Assembly (NCBI RefSeq): GCF_009831215.1
Contig: NZ_WUTW01000003.1
Span: forward strand, 373,325 to 437,324
Direction of reading: 5' to 3'
From: Actinomadura rayongensis
GTDB lineage: Bacteria; Actinomycetota; Actinomycetes; Streptosporangiales; Streptosporangiaceae
Length of the DNA: 64,000 nucleotides
Shown: in pieces, positions 8,912-15,779 of the stretch
Layout: each line of letters opens with the position of its first letter
How positions within the stretch are numbered: position 1 is the stretch's first letter
Translations under genes and position numbers: made by a program
Notes under the pieces: model-generated
What the model was told of the DNA's origin: nothing
The model's input: the letters and a program-made list of their open reading frames with translations, nothing else
Databases searched by the model: none

Positions 8912-9885
8912 GCGTCCTCCCCGAGGCCGGCCAGCGCCGCCGTGATCACGTTGACCGCCAGCGTCACCTTGTAGGCGTTCCCGCTCAGCGGCTCGGCCGC
9001 CGCCAGCTCCGCCTCGGCCGCCGCGCGGTAGCTCGCCTCGGTCGCGGGCCGGCCGCGCAGCGCGTCCTCGGCGCGGTGCGCCCGCCACGGCCGGTGCGCG
9101 ACGCCGCCGAGCGCGATCCGGCAGTCGCGGACGGTCCCGTCGGCGACGTCCAGCGCGACGGCCGCCGAGACCAGCGCGAACGCGAACGACGCCCGCTCGC
9201 GGACCTTGCGGTACCGCGCGGGCATGTCCAGCCGTCCGGGCACCTCCACGGCGGTGATGAGGTCGCCCGGCCGCAGCGTCGTGTCGCGGGACGGATCGTC
9301 GCCCGGCGATCGGTACAGCCGCGCCAGCGGGACCACGTCCTCGCCGCCGGAGTGCCGGACGCGGACCCGGGCGTCCAGCGCGGTCAGCGCGACCGCCATG
9401 TCGGACGGATGGGTCGCCACGCAGTGCGGCGAAGGGTCCAGGATCGCCATGTTCTCGTTGTCGCCGTGGACGGCCGGGCAGCCCGTGCCCGGTTCGCGCT
9501 TGTTGCACGGCTTGGTGACGTCCTGGAAGTAGGGACAGCGCGTCCGCTGGAGCAGGTTGCCGCCCACCGTGGCCTGGTTGCGGATCTGCCCGGACGCCCC
9601 CGCCAGCACCGCCTGCGCCAGCAGCGGGTGGTCGTCGCGGACGCCGAGGTCGGCGGCGAGGTCGCTGTTGCGGACGGCCGCGCCGATCACCAGCCCGCCG
9701 TCCGCGCGGTGCTCGATGCGGTCGTAGGGCAGGCGCGCGACGTCCACCAGCCGGGCCGGGGTCGCGACGCCGAGCCGCATCAGGTCCACGAGGTTGGTGC
9801 CGCCGCCGAGATACTGGGCGTCGTCGGTGTGCCGGTTCAGCGCGTCCTCGGCGGACACCGCGCGTTCGTAGGCGAAGGGCCTCAT
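8908..9885 (-). CDS. paoB: Aldehyde/xanthine oxidoreductase, FAD-binding medium subunit with extra Fe-S cysteines (PaoB/YagS-like)
   Basis: A 325-residue FAD subunit of the CO dehydrogenase medium-chain type. FAD-binding motifs are YLGGGTNLVDLM (residues 25-36) and TVGGNLLQRTRC (106-117). Between the FAD subdomains it has four cysteines, C117, C127, C136 and C155, in the segments RCPYFQDVTKPCNKR, TGCPAVH and PHCVATHPSD. This is the insertion that carries an additional [4Fe-4S] cluster in E. coli PaoB and is absent from ordinary xanthine dehydrogenases. ATGA overlaps join it to the genes on both sides, so the subunits are translationally coupled. Cys spacing makes the assignment to the PaoABC branch firm. 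Confidence 0.87.
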   Translation of the reverse strand: MRPFAYERAVSAEDALNRHTDDAQYLGGGTNLVDLMRLGVATPARLVDVARLPYDRIEHRADGGLVIGAAVRNSDLAADLGVRDDHPLLAQAVLAGASGQIRNQATVGGNLLQRTRCPYFQDVTKPCNKREPGTGCPAVHGDNENMAILDPSPHCVATHPSDMAVALTALDARVRVRHSGGEDVVPLARLYRSPGDDPSRDTTLRPGDLITAVEVPGRLDMPARYRKVRERASFAFALVSAAVALDVADGTVRDCRIALGGVAHRPWRAHRAEDALRGRPATEASYRAAAEAELAAAEPLSGNAYKVTLAVNVITAALAGLGEDA

Positions 9886-10409
9886 CGCGCCGCCTCCCGG
9901 ACCGCCGCGACGATGCCCTGGTAGGCGCCGCATCGGCAGAGGTTGCCGCTCATCCGCTCGCGGATCTCGGCGTCGTCCAGCGGGGGTTCGGACGCGACGT
10001 CGGCGGTGACGGCGCTCGGCCAGCCCCGCGCCGCCTCGCGCAGCACGCCCGTCGCCGAGCAGAGCTGGCCCGGCGTGCAGTAGCCGCACTGGTAGCCGTC
10101 GTGCGCAAGGAAGGCCTCCTGGACGGGGCTGAGCCGCTCCCCGTCCGCCAGGCCCTCGACGGTGACGACGTCCGACCCGTCCTGCGCGACCGCGAGCGCG
10201 AGGCACGCGTTGGCGCGGCGGCCGTCGAGCAGCACCGTGCACGCGCCGCACTGGCCGTGGTCGCAGCCCTTCTTGGCGCCGGTCAGGCCCAGGGTCTCGC
10301 GCAGCGCGTCCAGCAGCGACGCGCGCGTATCGACGGTCAGCCTGCGCAGGCTCCCGTTCACGGTCAGGACGATGTTCGCGCGCACCGGCGGCGCGCTCCC
10401 GCTCACCAT
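9882..10409 (-). CDS. paoA: Aldehyde/xanthine oxidoreductase, [2Fe-2S] small subunit (PaoA/YagT-like)
   Basis: A 175-residue iron-sulfur subunit. The plant-type [2Fe-2S] cluster is formed by C49, C54, C57 and C69 (KKGCDHGQCGACTV). The second, helical domain cluster uses C108, C111, C158 and C160 (QCGYCTPGQLC and NLCRCG). ATG at 10409 is chosen because AGGGGA precedes it and similarity to the family begins directly after it; the frame extends 60 codons upstream but without family features. Unlike E. coli PaoA there is no twin-arginine signal, so the complex is predicted to be cytosolic. First gene of the operon, divergent from geosmin synthase over 178 bases. Confidence 0.87.
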   Translation of the reverse strand: MVSGSAPPVRANIVLTVNGSLRRLTVDTRASLLDALRETLGLTGAKKGCDHGQCGACTVLLDGRRANACLALAVAQDGSDVVTVEGLADGERLSPVQEAFLAHDGYQCGYCTPGQLCSATGVLREAARGWPSAVTADVASEPPLDDAEIRERMSGNLCRCGAYQGIVAAVREAAR

Positions 10410-10587
10410 GATCTGTCCCCTACCCGCGTCCCGTCCCGTCTCACCCGCGGAAACCCCACGTGACGGCTGTGTTCCGGGATACCTGACTGACGAGAGGGTT
10501 AGGGGATTATGACTTTCAGTAGCGGGTTGCGGACAGTACGTTGGGCCGCGCCGGGAAGATCCGCTTCCAACCGCAGGAAGGCGGTCC

Positions 10588-12783
10588 ATGCAACCGTACG
10601 AGCTGCCGGACTTCTACGTCCCGTATCCGTCCCGCATCAACCCCAACCTGGAGGAGACGCGGGCGCACAGCACCCCCTGGGCGCGGCAGATGGGGATGCT
10701 GGACGACACGCGCGACCCCGGCACCCCCGAGATCTGGGACGAAGCCGCGCTCGACGCGATGGACTACCCCCTGCTCTGCGCGTACACCCATCCCGACTGC
10801 GACGCCACGGAACTGAACCTCATCACCGACTGGTACGTCTGGGTGTTCTACTTCGACGACCACTTCCTGGAAGTGTTCAAGAAGCCCCGCGACCTGCCCG
10901 GCGCGCGCGTCTACCTGGAACGGCTGGCCGCGTTCATGCGGCCGGGCTGCACGCTGGAGCCGGAGAACGCGTGCGAACGCGGGCTCGCCGATCTGTGGGC
11001 GCGGACCGTCCCGTCCATGTCGGACGCCTGGCGCGAGCGGTTCACCGCCAGCACCGACGCGCTCCTGCTCGACTGCCTGTGGGAACTCGCCAACATCGAC
11101 GAGGGCCGCATCCCGAACCCCATCGAGTACGTCCACATGCGCCGCAAGGTCGGCGGGGCGCCCTGGTCGGCCGACCTGGTCGAGCACGCGGTCGGCGCCG
11201 AGATCCCCGAGCGGGTGGTCGGGACGCGTCCGCTGCGCGTGCTGAAGGACACCTTCGCCGACGGCGTCCACCTGCGCAACGACATCTTCTCCTACCAGCG
11301 CGAGACCGAGGAGGAGGGCGAGATCAACAACTGCGTGCTCGTCTTCCAGCACTTCCTCGGGGTGGATCCGCAGCGCGCCGCCGACACCGTCAACGACCTG
11401 CTGACGTCCCGGCTCAAGCAGTTCGAGAACACCGCGCTGACCGAGCTGCCGCTGCTGTACGCCGAGTACGGGCTCGACCCGGCCGAGCAGGCGCGGGTGG
11501 CGGCGTACGTCAAGGGCCTGGAGGACTGGCAGGTCGGCGGCCACGACTGGCACATGCGGTCCAGCCGCTACATGAACCGCGCCGAACCGACCGGCCTCGC
11601 GCTGCACGCGGCGCGGCTGCCCGCCGCGGTGAAGGCCGCGGGGACCGGGTACGGGCACGTCCCGCGCCAGCGCGTCGGGCCGACGCCGCTGCCGGACTTC
11701 ACGATGCCGTATCCGGCGCGTCCCAACGCCAACCTCGAACGCGCCCGCGCCGCCTGCGTCGACTGGTGCGGCGCGGTCGGCATGTACGAACCGACGTCAC
11801 GGACGCCGAAGCCGGTGTGGACGGCCGAGCAGGTCGCCGGGTTCGACTTCGCGCTCTGCGCCGCGTCCATCGACCCCGAGGCCGGGCCGGAGACGCTGGA
11901 CCTCGCCGCCCAGTGGCTCGCCTGGGGCACCTACGGCGACGACTACTTCCCGGCGGTCTTCTTCCGCGACCGGGACATGATCGGGGCCAAGGCGTTCGCC
12001 GCGCGGATCCCCGAGTTCGTCCCGCTGGACCTCGGCCCGGTGCCCGTCCCGGAGAACCCCTTCGAGGCCGGCCTCGCCGACCTGTGGCCGCGCACGGCCG
12101 AGCCGATGTCGCCGCGGGCGCGGGCGCGGTTCCGGGCCGCGGTGATCTCGATGGTCGACGCGTGGCCGTGGGAGCTGGCCAACCAGATCCAGGGCCGCGT
12201 CCCCGACCCGATCGACTACCTCGAAATGCGGCGCCGGACGTTCGGCTCGGACCTCACGATCGCGCTCGGCCGCATCGAGCACGAGAACGCGGTGCCGGAC
12301 GAGGTGTTCGACTCCCGTCCCATCCGGGAGCTGGAGGCCGCCGCGATGGACTACGGCTGCCTGACCAACGACGTCTTCTCCTACCAGAAGGAGATCGAGT
12401 TCGAGGGCGAGTACAACAACGGCGTGCTGGCCGTGCAGAACTTCCTCAACTGCGAGCGGGACACGGCCGTCGCGATCGTCAACGACCTCATGACCGGGCG
12501 GCTGCGGCAGTTCGAGCACATCGCGGCGACCGACGTCCCGAAGTTCGAGCTGGACGACGCGGGCCGCGCCGCGCTGGAGGCCTACATCGACGGGCTCCGC
12601 GACTGGATGGCCGCCGTCCTGAACTGGCACCGCAAGACCCGGCGCTACGGCGAGGAGGAACTGCTCGGCATCTCCCCGCTGAACGCGCCGACCGGCCTCG
12701 GCACCTCGGCGGCGCGGCTGGCCGCGATCATGCGGCACACCCGGGCGCTCGCCGTCAGCGCAGGGACGCCCGGACCTCCATGA
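10588..12783 (+). CDS. geoA: Geosmin synthase (bifunctional germacradienol/geosmin synthase)
   Basis: A 731-residue protein with two class I terpene synthase domains, the architecture and length of actinomycete geosmin synthases. The N-terminal domain has the metal motif DDHFLE (90-95) and the NSE motif NDIFSYQRETEEE (from N231); it should cyclise farnesyl diphosphate to germacradienol. The C-terminal domain repeats the pattern as DDYFP (451-455) and NDVFSYQKEIEFE (from N594) and converts germacradienol to geosmin with release of acetone. Both domains contain the conserved PDFYVPYP or PDFTMPYP entry motif. AGGAAGG lies just upstream of the ATG. The product is the soil odorant geosmin. Confidence 0.95.
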   Translation: MQPYELPDFYVPYPSRINPNLEETRAHSTPWARQMGMLDDTRDPGTPEIWDEAALDAMDYPLLCAYTHPDCDATELNLITDWYVWVFYFDDHFLEVFKKPRDLPGARVYLERLAAFMRPGCTLEPENACERGLADLWARTVPSMSDAWRERFTASTDALLLDCLWELANIDEGRIPNPIEYVHMRRKVGGAPWSADLVEHAVGAEIPERVVGTRPLRVLKDTFADGVHLRNDIFSYQRETEEEGEINNCVLVFQHFLGVDPQRAADTVNDLLTSRLKQFENTALTELPLLYAEYGLDPAEQARVAAYVKGLEDWQVGGHDWHMRSSRYMNRAEPTGLALHAARLPAAVKAAGTGYGHVPRQRVGPTPLPDFTMPYPARPNANLERARAACVDWCGAVGMYEPTSRTPKPVWTAEQVAGFDFALCAASIDPEAGPETLDLAAQWLAWGTYGDDYFPAVFFRDRDMIGAKAFAARIPEFVPLDLGPVPVPENPFEAGLADLWPRTAEPMSPRARARFRAAVISMVDAWPWELANQIQGRVPDPIDYLEMRRRTFGSDLTIALGRIEHENAVPDEVFDSRPIRELEAAAMDYGCLTNDVFSYQKEIEFEGEYNNGVLAVQNFLNCERDTAVAIVNDLMTGRLRQFEHIAATDVPKFELDDAGRAALEAYIDGLRDWMAAVLNWHRKTRRYGEEELLGISPLNAPTGLGTSAARLAAIMRHTRALAVSAGTPGPP

Positions 12784-13297
12784 GCGCGAACCCCAGCAGA
12801 TTGCGACCGCGCCACTCCGCCACGCGAGCGGCGCGGTCGTCGTCGGCGGCGAGGCCGATGCCCCAGACGCGGTCCAGCGGGCTCGCCTCCACGAGGATCC
12901 GGCCGCCGGTCCCGGTGAGGTAGTCGCGCAGGTCGCGGTGCTGCCCGAACTTCGCCCGGTTGCCCCGGACGACGATCGGCACGCTGTGGTCGTCCCACGT
13001 CCGCCGGTCGAACCCTCGCACGGCCCGCCCGAGGTCCTTGGCCTCCTTCGGATGCCCGGCGGCGAGGACGCGCCCGCGCGTCTCCTCGTCGCCGAACAGC
13101 CGCGCCTTCTCGGCCATCATGTAGTGCTCGGCGGTCGGATAGACGGTCCCGTCGACCGTGAACGCGGCGGGCCACCACTGACTGAGACACCCCGCGCCGA
13201 CCCCGCCGTCACGCGGCGGCCGGTGCCCCCAGAAGAACAGGAACTCGAGCCGCTCGCCGCGCTCCTCGGCCCGCAGCAACTCCGGGACGTCCATCAT
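12755..13297 (-). CDS. NADAR family protein (predicted N-glycosidase / ADP-ribose-related hydrolase)
   Basis: A 180-residue protein of the NADAR (DUF1768, YbiA-like) superfamily. Typical blocks are FLFFWGH, CLSQWWPAAFTVDG, YPTAEHYMMAEKARLFGD, HPKEAKDLGR and KFGQHRDLRDYL. Family members act on N-glycosidic bonds, including riboflavin intermediates and ADP-ribosylated nucleobases; some accompany toxin or phage-defence loci. No ADP-ribosyltransferase partner is visible here. Two adjacent ATG codons (13297 and 13294) follow AGGG; the first is used. Its 3' end overlaps the convergent end of geosmin synthase by 29 bases. Confidence 0.85.
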   Translation of the reverse strand: MMDVPELLRAEERGERLEFLFFWGHRPPRDGGVGAGCLSQWWPAAFTVDGTVYPTAEHYMMAEKARLFGDEETRGRVLAAGHPKEAKDLGRAVRGFDRRTWDDHSVPIVVRGNRAKFGQHRDLRDYLTGTGGRILVEASPLDRVWGIGLAADDDRAARVAEWRGRNLLGFALMEVRASLR

Positions 13298-13391
13298 GCG
13301 CCCGACCCTGCCAGCCGCCCGCACCCCGATCAACGCCTTTTACCGCCGGATCCCCGGCGGACGCGCCGGACCGGGAGCAAAATGACGGACC

Positions 13392-13886
13392 ATGCGGATA
13401 CGCGCAGGCGGCCCGCCGGACGGCGACGCGATCTTCGACCTCCTGGACAGCGCGGTGACCTGGCTCGCAGCACGCGGCCGAACGGACCAATGGGGCACCG
13501 AACCGTTCGCCCGCGACCCCGGCGAGGGCATAGGCCGCCTCATCCAGGAAGCGTCCGTATGGATCGCCGAACACGACGAACACCCGATAGGCGCCCTGCT
13601 CCTGACATCAGGCCCGCGTCCGCCCCTGACCCCCGCCCCGGAGCCGGAAGTCTTCGTCGCCCTCCTCGTCACCGACCACTCCGTCCCCGGCACCGGCGCC
13701 GCCCTCCTCGACCACGCCCGCGCCGAGGCCCGCCGCGCCGGAATCGCCCTCGTGCGGGTGGACTGCTACGCCGGCGGCGACGGAGCGCTGGTCGACTACT
13801 ACGTGCGGAACGGCTTCACGCCCGTCCGCCGCTTCCAGGTCGGCGACTGGCCCGGAATGCTCTTAGAACAACGCCTGACCCCCTGA
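13392..13886 (+). CDS. GNAT family N-acetyltransferase
   Basis: A 164-residue GNAT-fold protein. The central part FVALLVTDHSVPGTGAALLDH corresponds to motif A, where acetyl-CoA binds; the usual Q/RxxGxG/A loop is read here as VPGTGAALL. It is followed by a strand with VRVDCYAGG and the C-terminal motif LVDYYVRNGFTPVRRF, typical of the family. The acceptor is unknown and may be an antibiotic, polyamine or protein N-terminus. It is divergent from the NADAR gene across 94 bases. No signal peptide or membrane segment is present. Confidence 0.85.
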   Translation: MRIRAGGPPDGDAIFDLLDSAVTWLAARGRTDQWGTEPFARDPGEGIGRLIQEASVWIAEHDEHPIGALLLTSGPRPPLTPAPEPEVFVALLVTDHSVPGTGAALLDHARAEARRAGIALVRVDCYAGGDGALVDYYVRNGFTPVRRFQVGDWPGMLLEQRLTP

Positions 13887-14464
13887 CACGGCGCGGGGCG
13901 GGCGGAGGTCTTCGGCCGGCGGAATAGGGCGTGGCCGGAAAGCGTTGGAGTGTGCGTCGGGATCCCCGGTCCGTGTCGCGTGAACCCCTCGGGTCACGGA
14001 ACGGCGGATTGCCGCGATCGAGCTCGGGGAGGGCGGCGCATGGAATGTTCTTTCGGTCCGCGCAGTGGGTCTTGCGCTTGGCGCTCTCGTCCCCGGTCGG
14101 CGTTTTCCGCGCGGCTTCTGCACGCCGGTTTTCTGGGTTTTTCTTGCCGCGCGTTCGCGGCCTGCTGACCGGCCGGTAGTTTCCGGGCGCTCGGATCCCG
14201 TGGTCATTCGGGTCGGCGGCCGGGCGTATCCTTCTCTCCTCGGGGTGTTTCCGCGCGGCACGTCCGGTGATCGGCGCGGATCGTCCCGGGGGACGTCTCA
14301 CCTTTGCCCTTTCCGGCGCGTCCCGTCCCGACGGCAGTGCGGTCTAGACCATTTTGCCGAACCGGGTGGGGTGTCGGCGAAGATCTTTCCCTACCACTCC
14401 GTCAGGTGGCCCGCCCGGCGCGGGAGACCGCTGACGACGGCCCGATAGGAGGACAGCGACAACG
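13887..14464 (+). other. Long intergenic region upstream of a small peptide gene
   Basis: This 578-base stretch holds no gene I can support. Open frames on both strands are short, Arg/Ser-rich and lack ribosome binding sites or family features. The composition is less GC-rich than neighbouring coding sequence, with patches such as GGGTTTTTCTTG near 14129. It contains a 10-bp palindrome GGTCTAGACC at 14341-14350. The AGGAGGA ribosome binding site of the small gene begins near 14446. Confidence 0.5.
14338..14353. promoter_or_regulatory. DasR-like (GntR/HutC) operator candidate
   Basis: The 10-bp palindrome GGTCTAGACC (14341-14350) matches the invariant core of the DasR-responsive element known from streptomycetes. 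With flanks, 13 of 16 positions agree with the published consensus pattern. It lies about 112 bases upstream of the 47-codon gene at 14465. DasR links N-acetylglucosamine availability to development. Assignment rests on sequence resemblance only. Confidence 0.4.
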
Positions 14465-14608
14465 ATGAGCACCCCTCTGGCCAACCCTCGGCGCACCCGG
14501 CTCGTCTCCTGGCCGACGCAGGACAGGCGCGACCAGGACACCGAGCAGGCGACCCGTCCGGCCGAGGCCCCGTCGGTCCCCGCCGAGGACGACCGGCCCG
14601 CCTCCTGA
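14465..14608 (+). CDS. Small 47-residue peptide gene, unrecognised
   Basis: The frame encodes 47 residues beginning MSTPLANPRRTRLVSW. AGGAGGA lies about 11 bases upstream of the ATG, one of the best ribosome binding sites in the window, and a perfect 11-bp hairpin follows 14 bases after the stop. Together these support a real, probably monocistronic gene. The N-terminal third is basic (RRTR) and the rest is rich in Asp, Glu, Pro and Ala. There is no cysteine, no membrane segment and no signal peptide. It could be a RiPP-like precursor, a small regulator or a disordered interaction peptide; no modifying enzyme is adjacent, so none of these is favoured. Confidence 0.55.
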   Translation: MSTPLANPRRTRLVSWPTQDRRDQDTEQATRPAEAPSVPAEDDRPAS

Positions 14609-14621
14609 CCGTCCGCGCCCC

Positions 14622-14653
14622 GGCCGGCCCCGCGCGGCCCGCCGGGGCCGGCC
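14622..14653 (+). terminator. Hairpin terminator after the 47-codon gene
   Basis: A perfect 11-bp stem, GGCCGGCCCCG (14622-14632) pairing with CGGGGCCGGCC (14643-14653), has a 10-base loop. It starts 14 bases after the stop codon. No T-run follows, as is common in this GC range. Confidence 0.6.
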
Positions 14654-15052
14654 CTCCGGGGCGCGCCCCTCGCGCCGCCCCGACGAGTGTGATTTACGTC
14701 GCACTGACGAGAAGCCGGTCGCCGCGCGAGGCGCCGGACCCGACGCGAACGGGATTGCCCTCCGGCGGCGGGGCCGCGATTCTCGAACTGCGCGCCGCCT
14801 CCCTTTTTTAAGGCTTTTTCGCGTATCGCGCGCGCCTTTTCCTGTGGACCGAACGCACCTCGGCGAACCCATCACTCGCCACTATCGGCGACAAATCCAA
14901 AAGCCTGGCTCAGCCTGTTCGGCGGGCGCTTTCTCCGGTCCGGCGAGCGCACGGGAGCTTGGCGCGATCCGGACGATTTCGAGTGAACGGCTGGTCGCGG
15001 GGACGGGCGCATGGTGGACTCGGGTGGGAATGCCGTGCGAGGGAGACCGCCG
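14654..15052 (+). other. Intergenic region upstream of the bell/BASS gene
   Basis: About 400 bases without a supportable gene. It contains an AT-richer patch around 14808-14825 (CTTTTTTAAGGCTTTTTCG) that may hold promoter elements. GGGAGA at about 15040-15046 is the ribosome binding site of the downstream gene. I see no tRNA-like fold, attachment site or tandem repeat. Confidence 0.45.
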
Positions 15053-15430
15053 ATGACCGACCCGATGACCATCGCCATCGCCACCGCCGCGGCGGGCAAA
15101 GCGGTCGAACTGACCGGTGAGCCGCTGCGCAACGCGGCCGTCGCGCTCGCGCGGCTCGTCCGCGACCGGTTCCGGGGGCGGCCGGAGGACGAGCAGGCCC
15201 TGGAGCGCGCCGCGGACGCGCATGACTCTCCGTCCCGGCTGGAGGCGCTGGAGGCGGCCCTGCGGCGCGTCATGGACGAGGATCCCTCGTTCCGCGAGCG
15301 GGTCGAGACGCTGTGGAGCCAGACGCAGACCAACGCCACCGCGCAGGACGACGCCGTCGTCAACATCTTCAACGGGAACGCGCAGAAGGTCGTCCAGCTC
15401 CGCGACCACCACGGCGATCTCCACCTCTGA
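15053..15430 (+). CDS. Bell-like domain protein with C-terminal BASS (RHIM-like amyloid) motif
   Basis: A 125-residue protein. The N-terminal region (residues 1-95) is helical: a hydrophobic Ala-rich first helix (TIAIATAAAGKAVE), then a charged middle with VRDRF and FRERVETLW. After a polar linker the last 24 residues read VVNIFNGNAQKVVQLRD and HHGDLHL. This matches the actinobacterial BASS3-type pattern (G-x-VVQ-x-x-D-x-x-G-x-x-H), related to the RHIM core V-Q-[IVL] of animal necroptosis proteins. Known bell-BASS proteins are predicted cell-death effectors triggered by NLR-like partners carrying the same motif. No such partner is in the window. GGGAGA precedes the ATG. The assignment is by eye from motif and architecture. 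Confidence 0.6.
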   Translation: MTDPMTIAIATAAAGKAVELTGEPLRNAAVALARLVRDRFRGRPEDEQALERAADAHDSPSRLEALEAALRRVMDEDPSFRERVETLWSQTQTNATAQDDAVVNIFNGNAQKVVQLRDHHGDLHL

Positions 15431-15495
15431 CGGTCCCGCGCGACTGCCGCACCCGGGATGGGAACGTTTGTTCGAATGGGGGCTAGGGTGGGGGT

Positions 15496-15717
15496 GTGTC
15501 AGCCGCCTGTCCGCATGATCATGTTCCGTTCGTCTGTCCGCGTGGGCATCGGATCGTGCCCGGCGAGATGATCGTCAGCTGGTCGCCGTGCGTCTGCGGG
15601 CCCAGCGTCGGGCTCGGTGAGGGACGTCAGGGTCACCGCACCTATCTGTGCCTGGCGTGCAAGGACGAGCGCAGGACCACCCTGTGCTACCTGCCCGCCC
15701 ACGTTCCCGGGTTCTGA
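15496..15717 (+). CDS. Small Cys/His-rich protein, probable zinc-binding
   Basis: A 73-residue protein starting at GTG. Metal-ligand-like residues are spread in order CPHDH, CPRGH, CVCGP, GHRTYLCLACKD and a final TTLCYLP. The paired CPRGH and CLAC knuckles suggest one or two zinc sites. Small proteins of this kind recur in actinomycetes without assigned function. It stands 65 bases after the bell/BASS gene and is followed directly by a strong hairpin terminator. It may be the last gene of that transcript, but the spacing does not prove it. There is no membrane segment. Confidence 0.65.
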   Translation: MSAACPHDHVPFVCPRGHRIVPGEMIVSWSPCVCGPSVGLGEGRQGHRTYLCLACKDERRTTLCYLPAHVPGF

Positions 15718-15724
15718 CGGGGGC

Positions 15725-15765
15725 GGGACGGGTCTTCCGCGGGGGGGGTGCGGAGGACCCGTCCC
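15725..15765. terminator. Strong bidirectional hairpin terminator
   Basis: A 16-bp stem, GGGACGGGTCTTCCGC (15725-15740) with GCGGAGGACCCGTCCC (15750-15765), has one G-T type mismatch and a 9-base loop of mostly G. It sits between the convergent ends at 15717 and 15780 and can serve both. Confidence 0.75.
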
Positions 15766-15779
15766 GTGCTCCGGGACGG

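Noticed and set aside
9882..10589. Longer start of the [2Fe-2S] subunit giving a Tat-like N-terminus
   Set aside because: The extra 60 residues include an Arg pair but no hydrophobic Tat core, and a good ribosome binding site supports the ATG at 10409.
10588..12783. Terpene synthase as 2-methylisoborneol synthase, because encapsulin genes are near
   Set aside because: It has two full cyclase domains and the PDFYVPYP start of geosmin synthase; 2-methylisoborneol synthase is single-domain with a long N-terminal extension, and no GPP methyltransferase is present.
13816..14301. Open frames on both strands in the 13.9-14.46 kb gap
   Set aside because: They are Arg/Ser-rich, lack ribosome binding sites and show no domain; the strand choice would be arbitrary.
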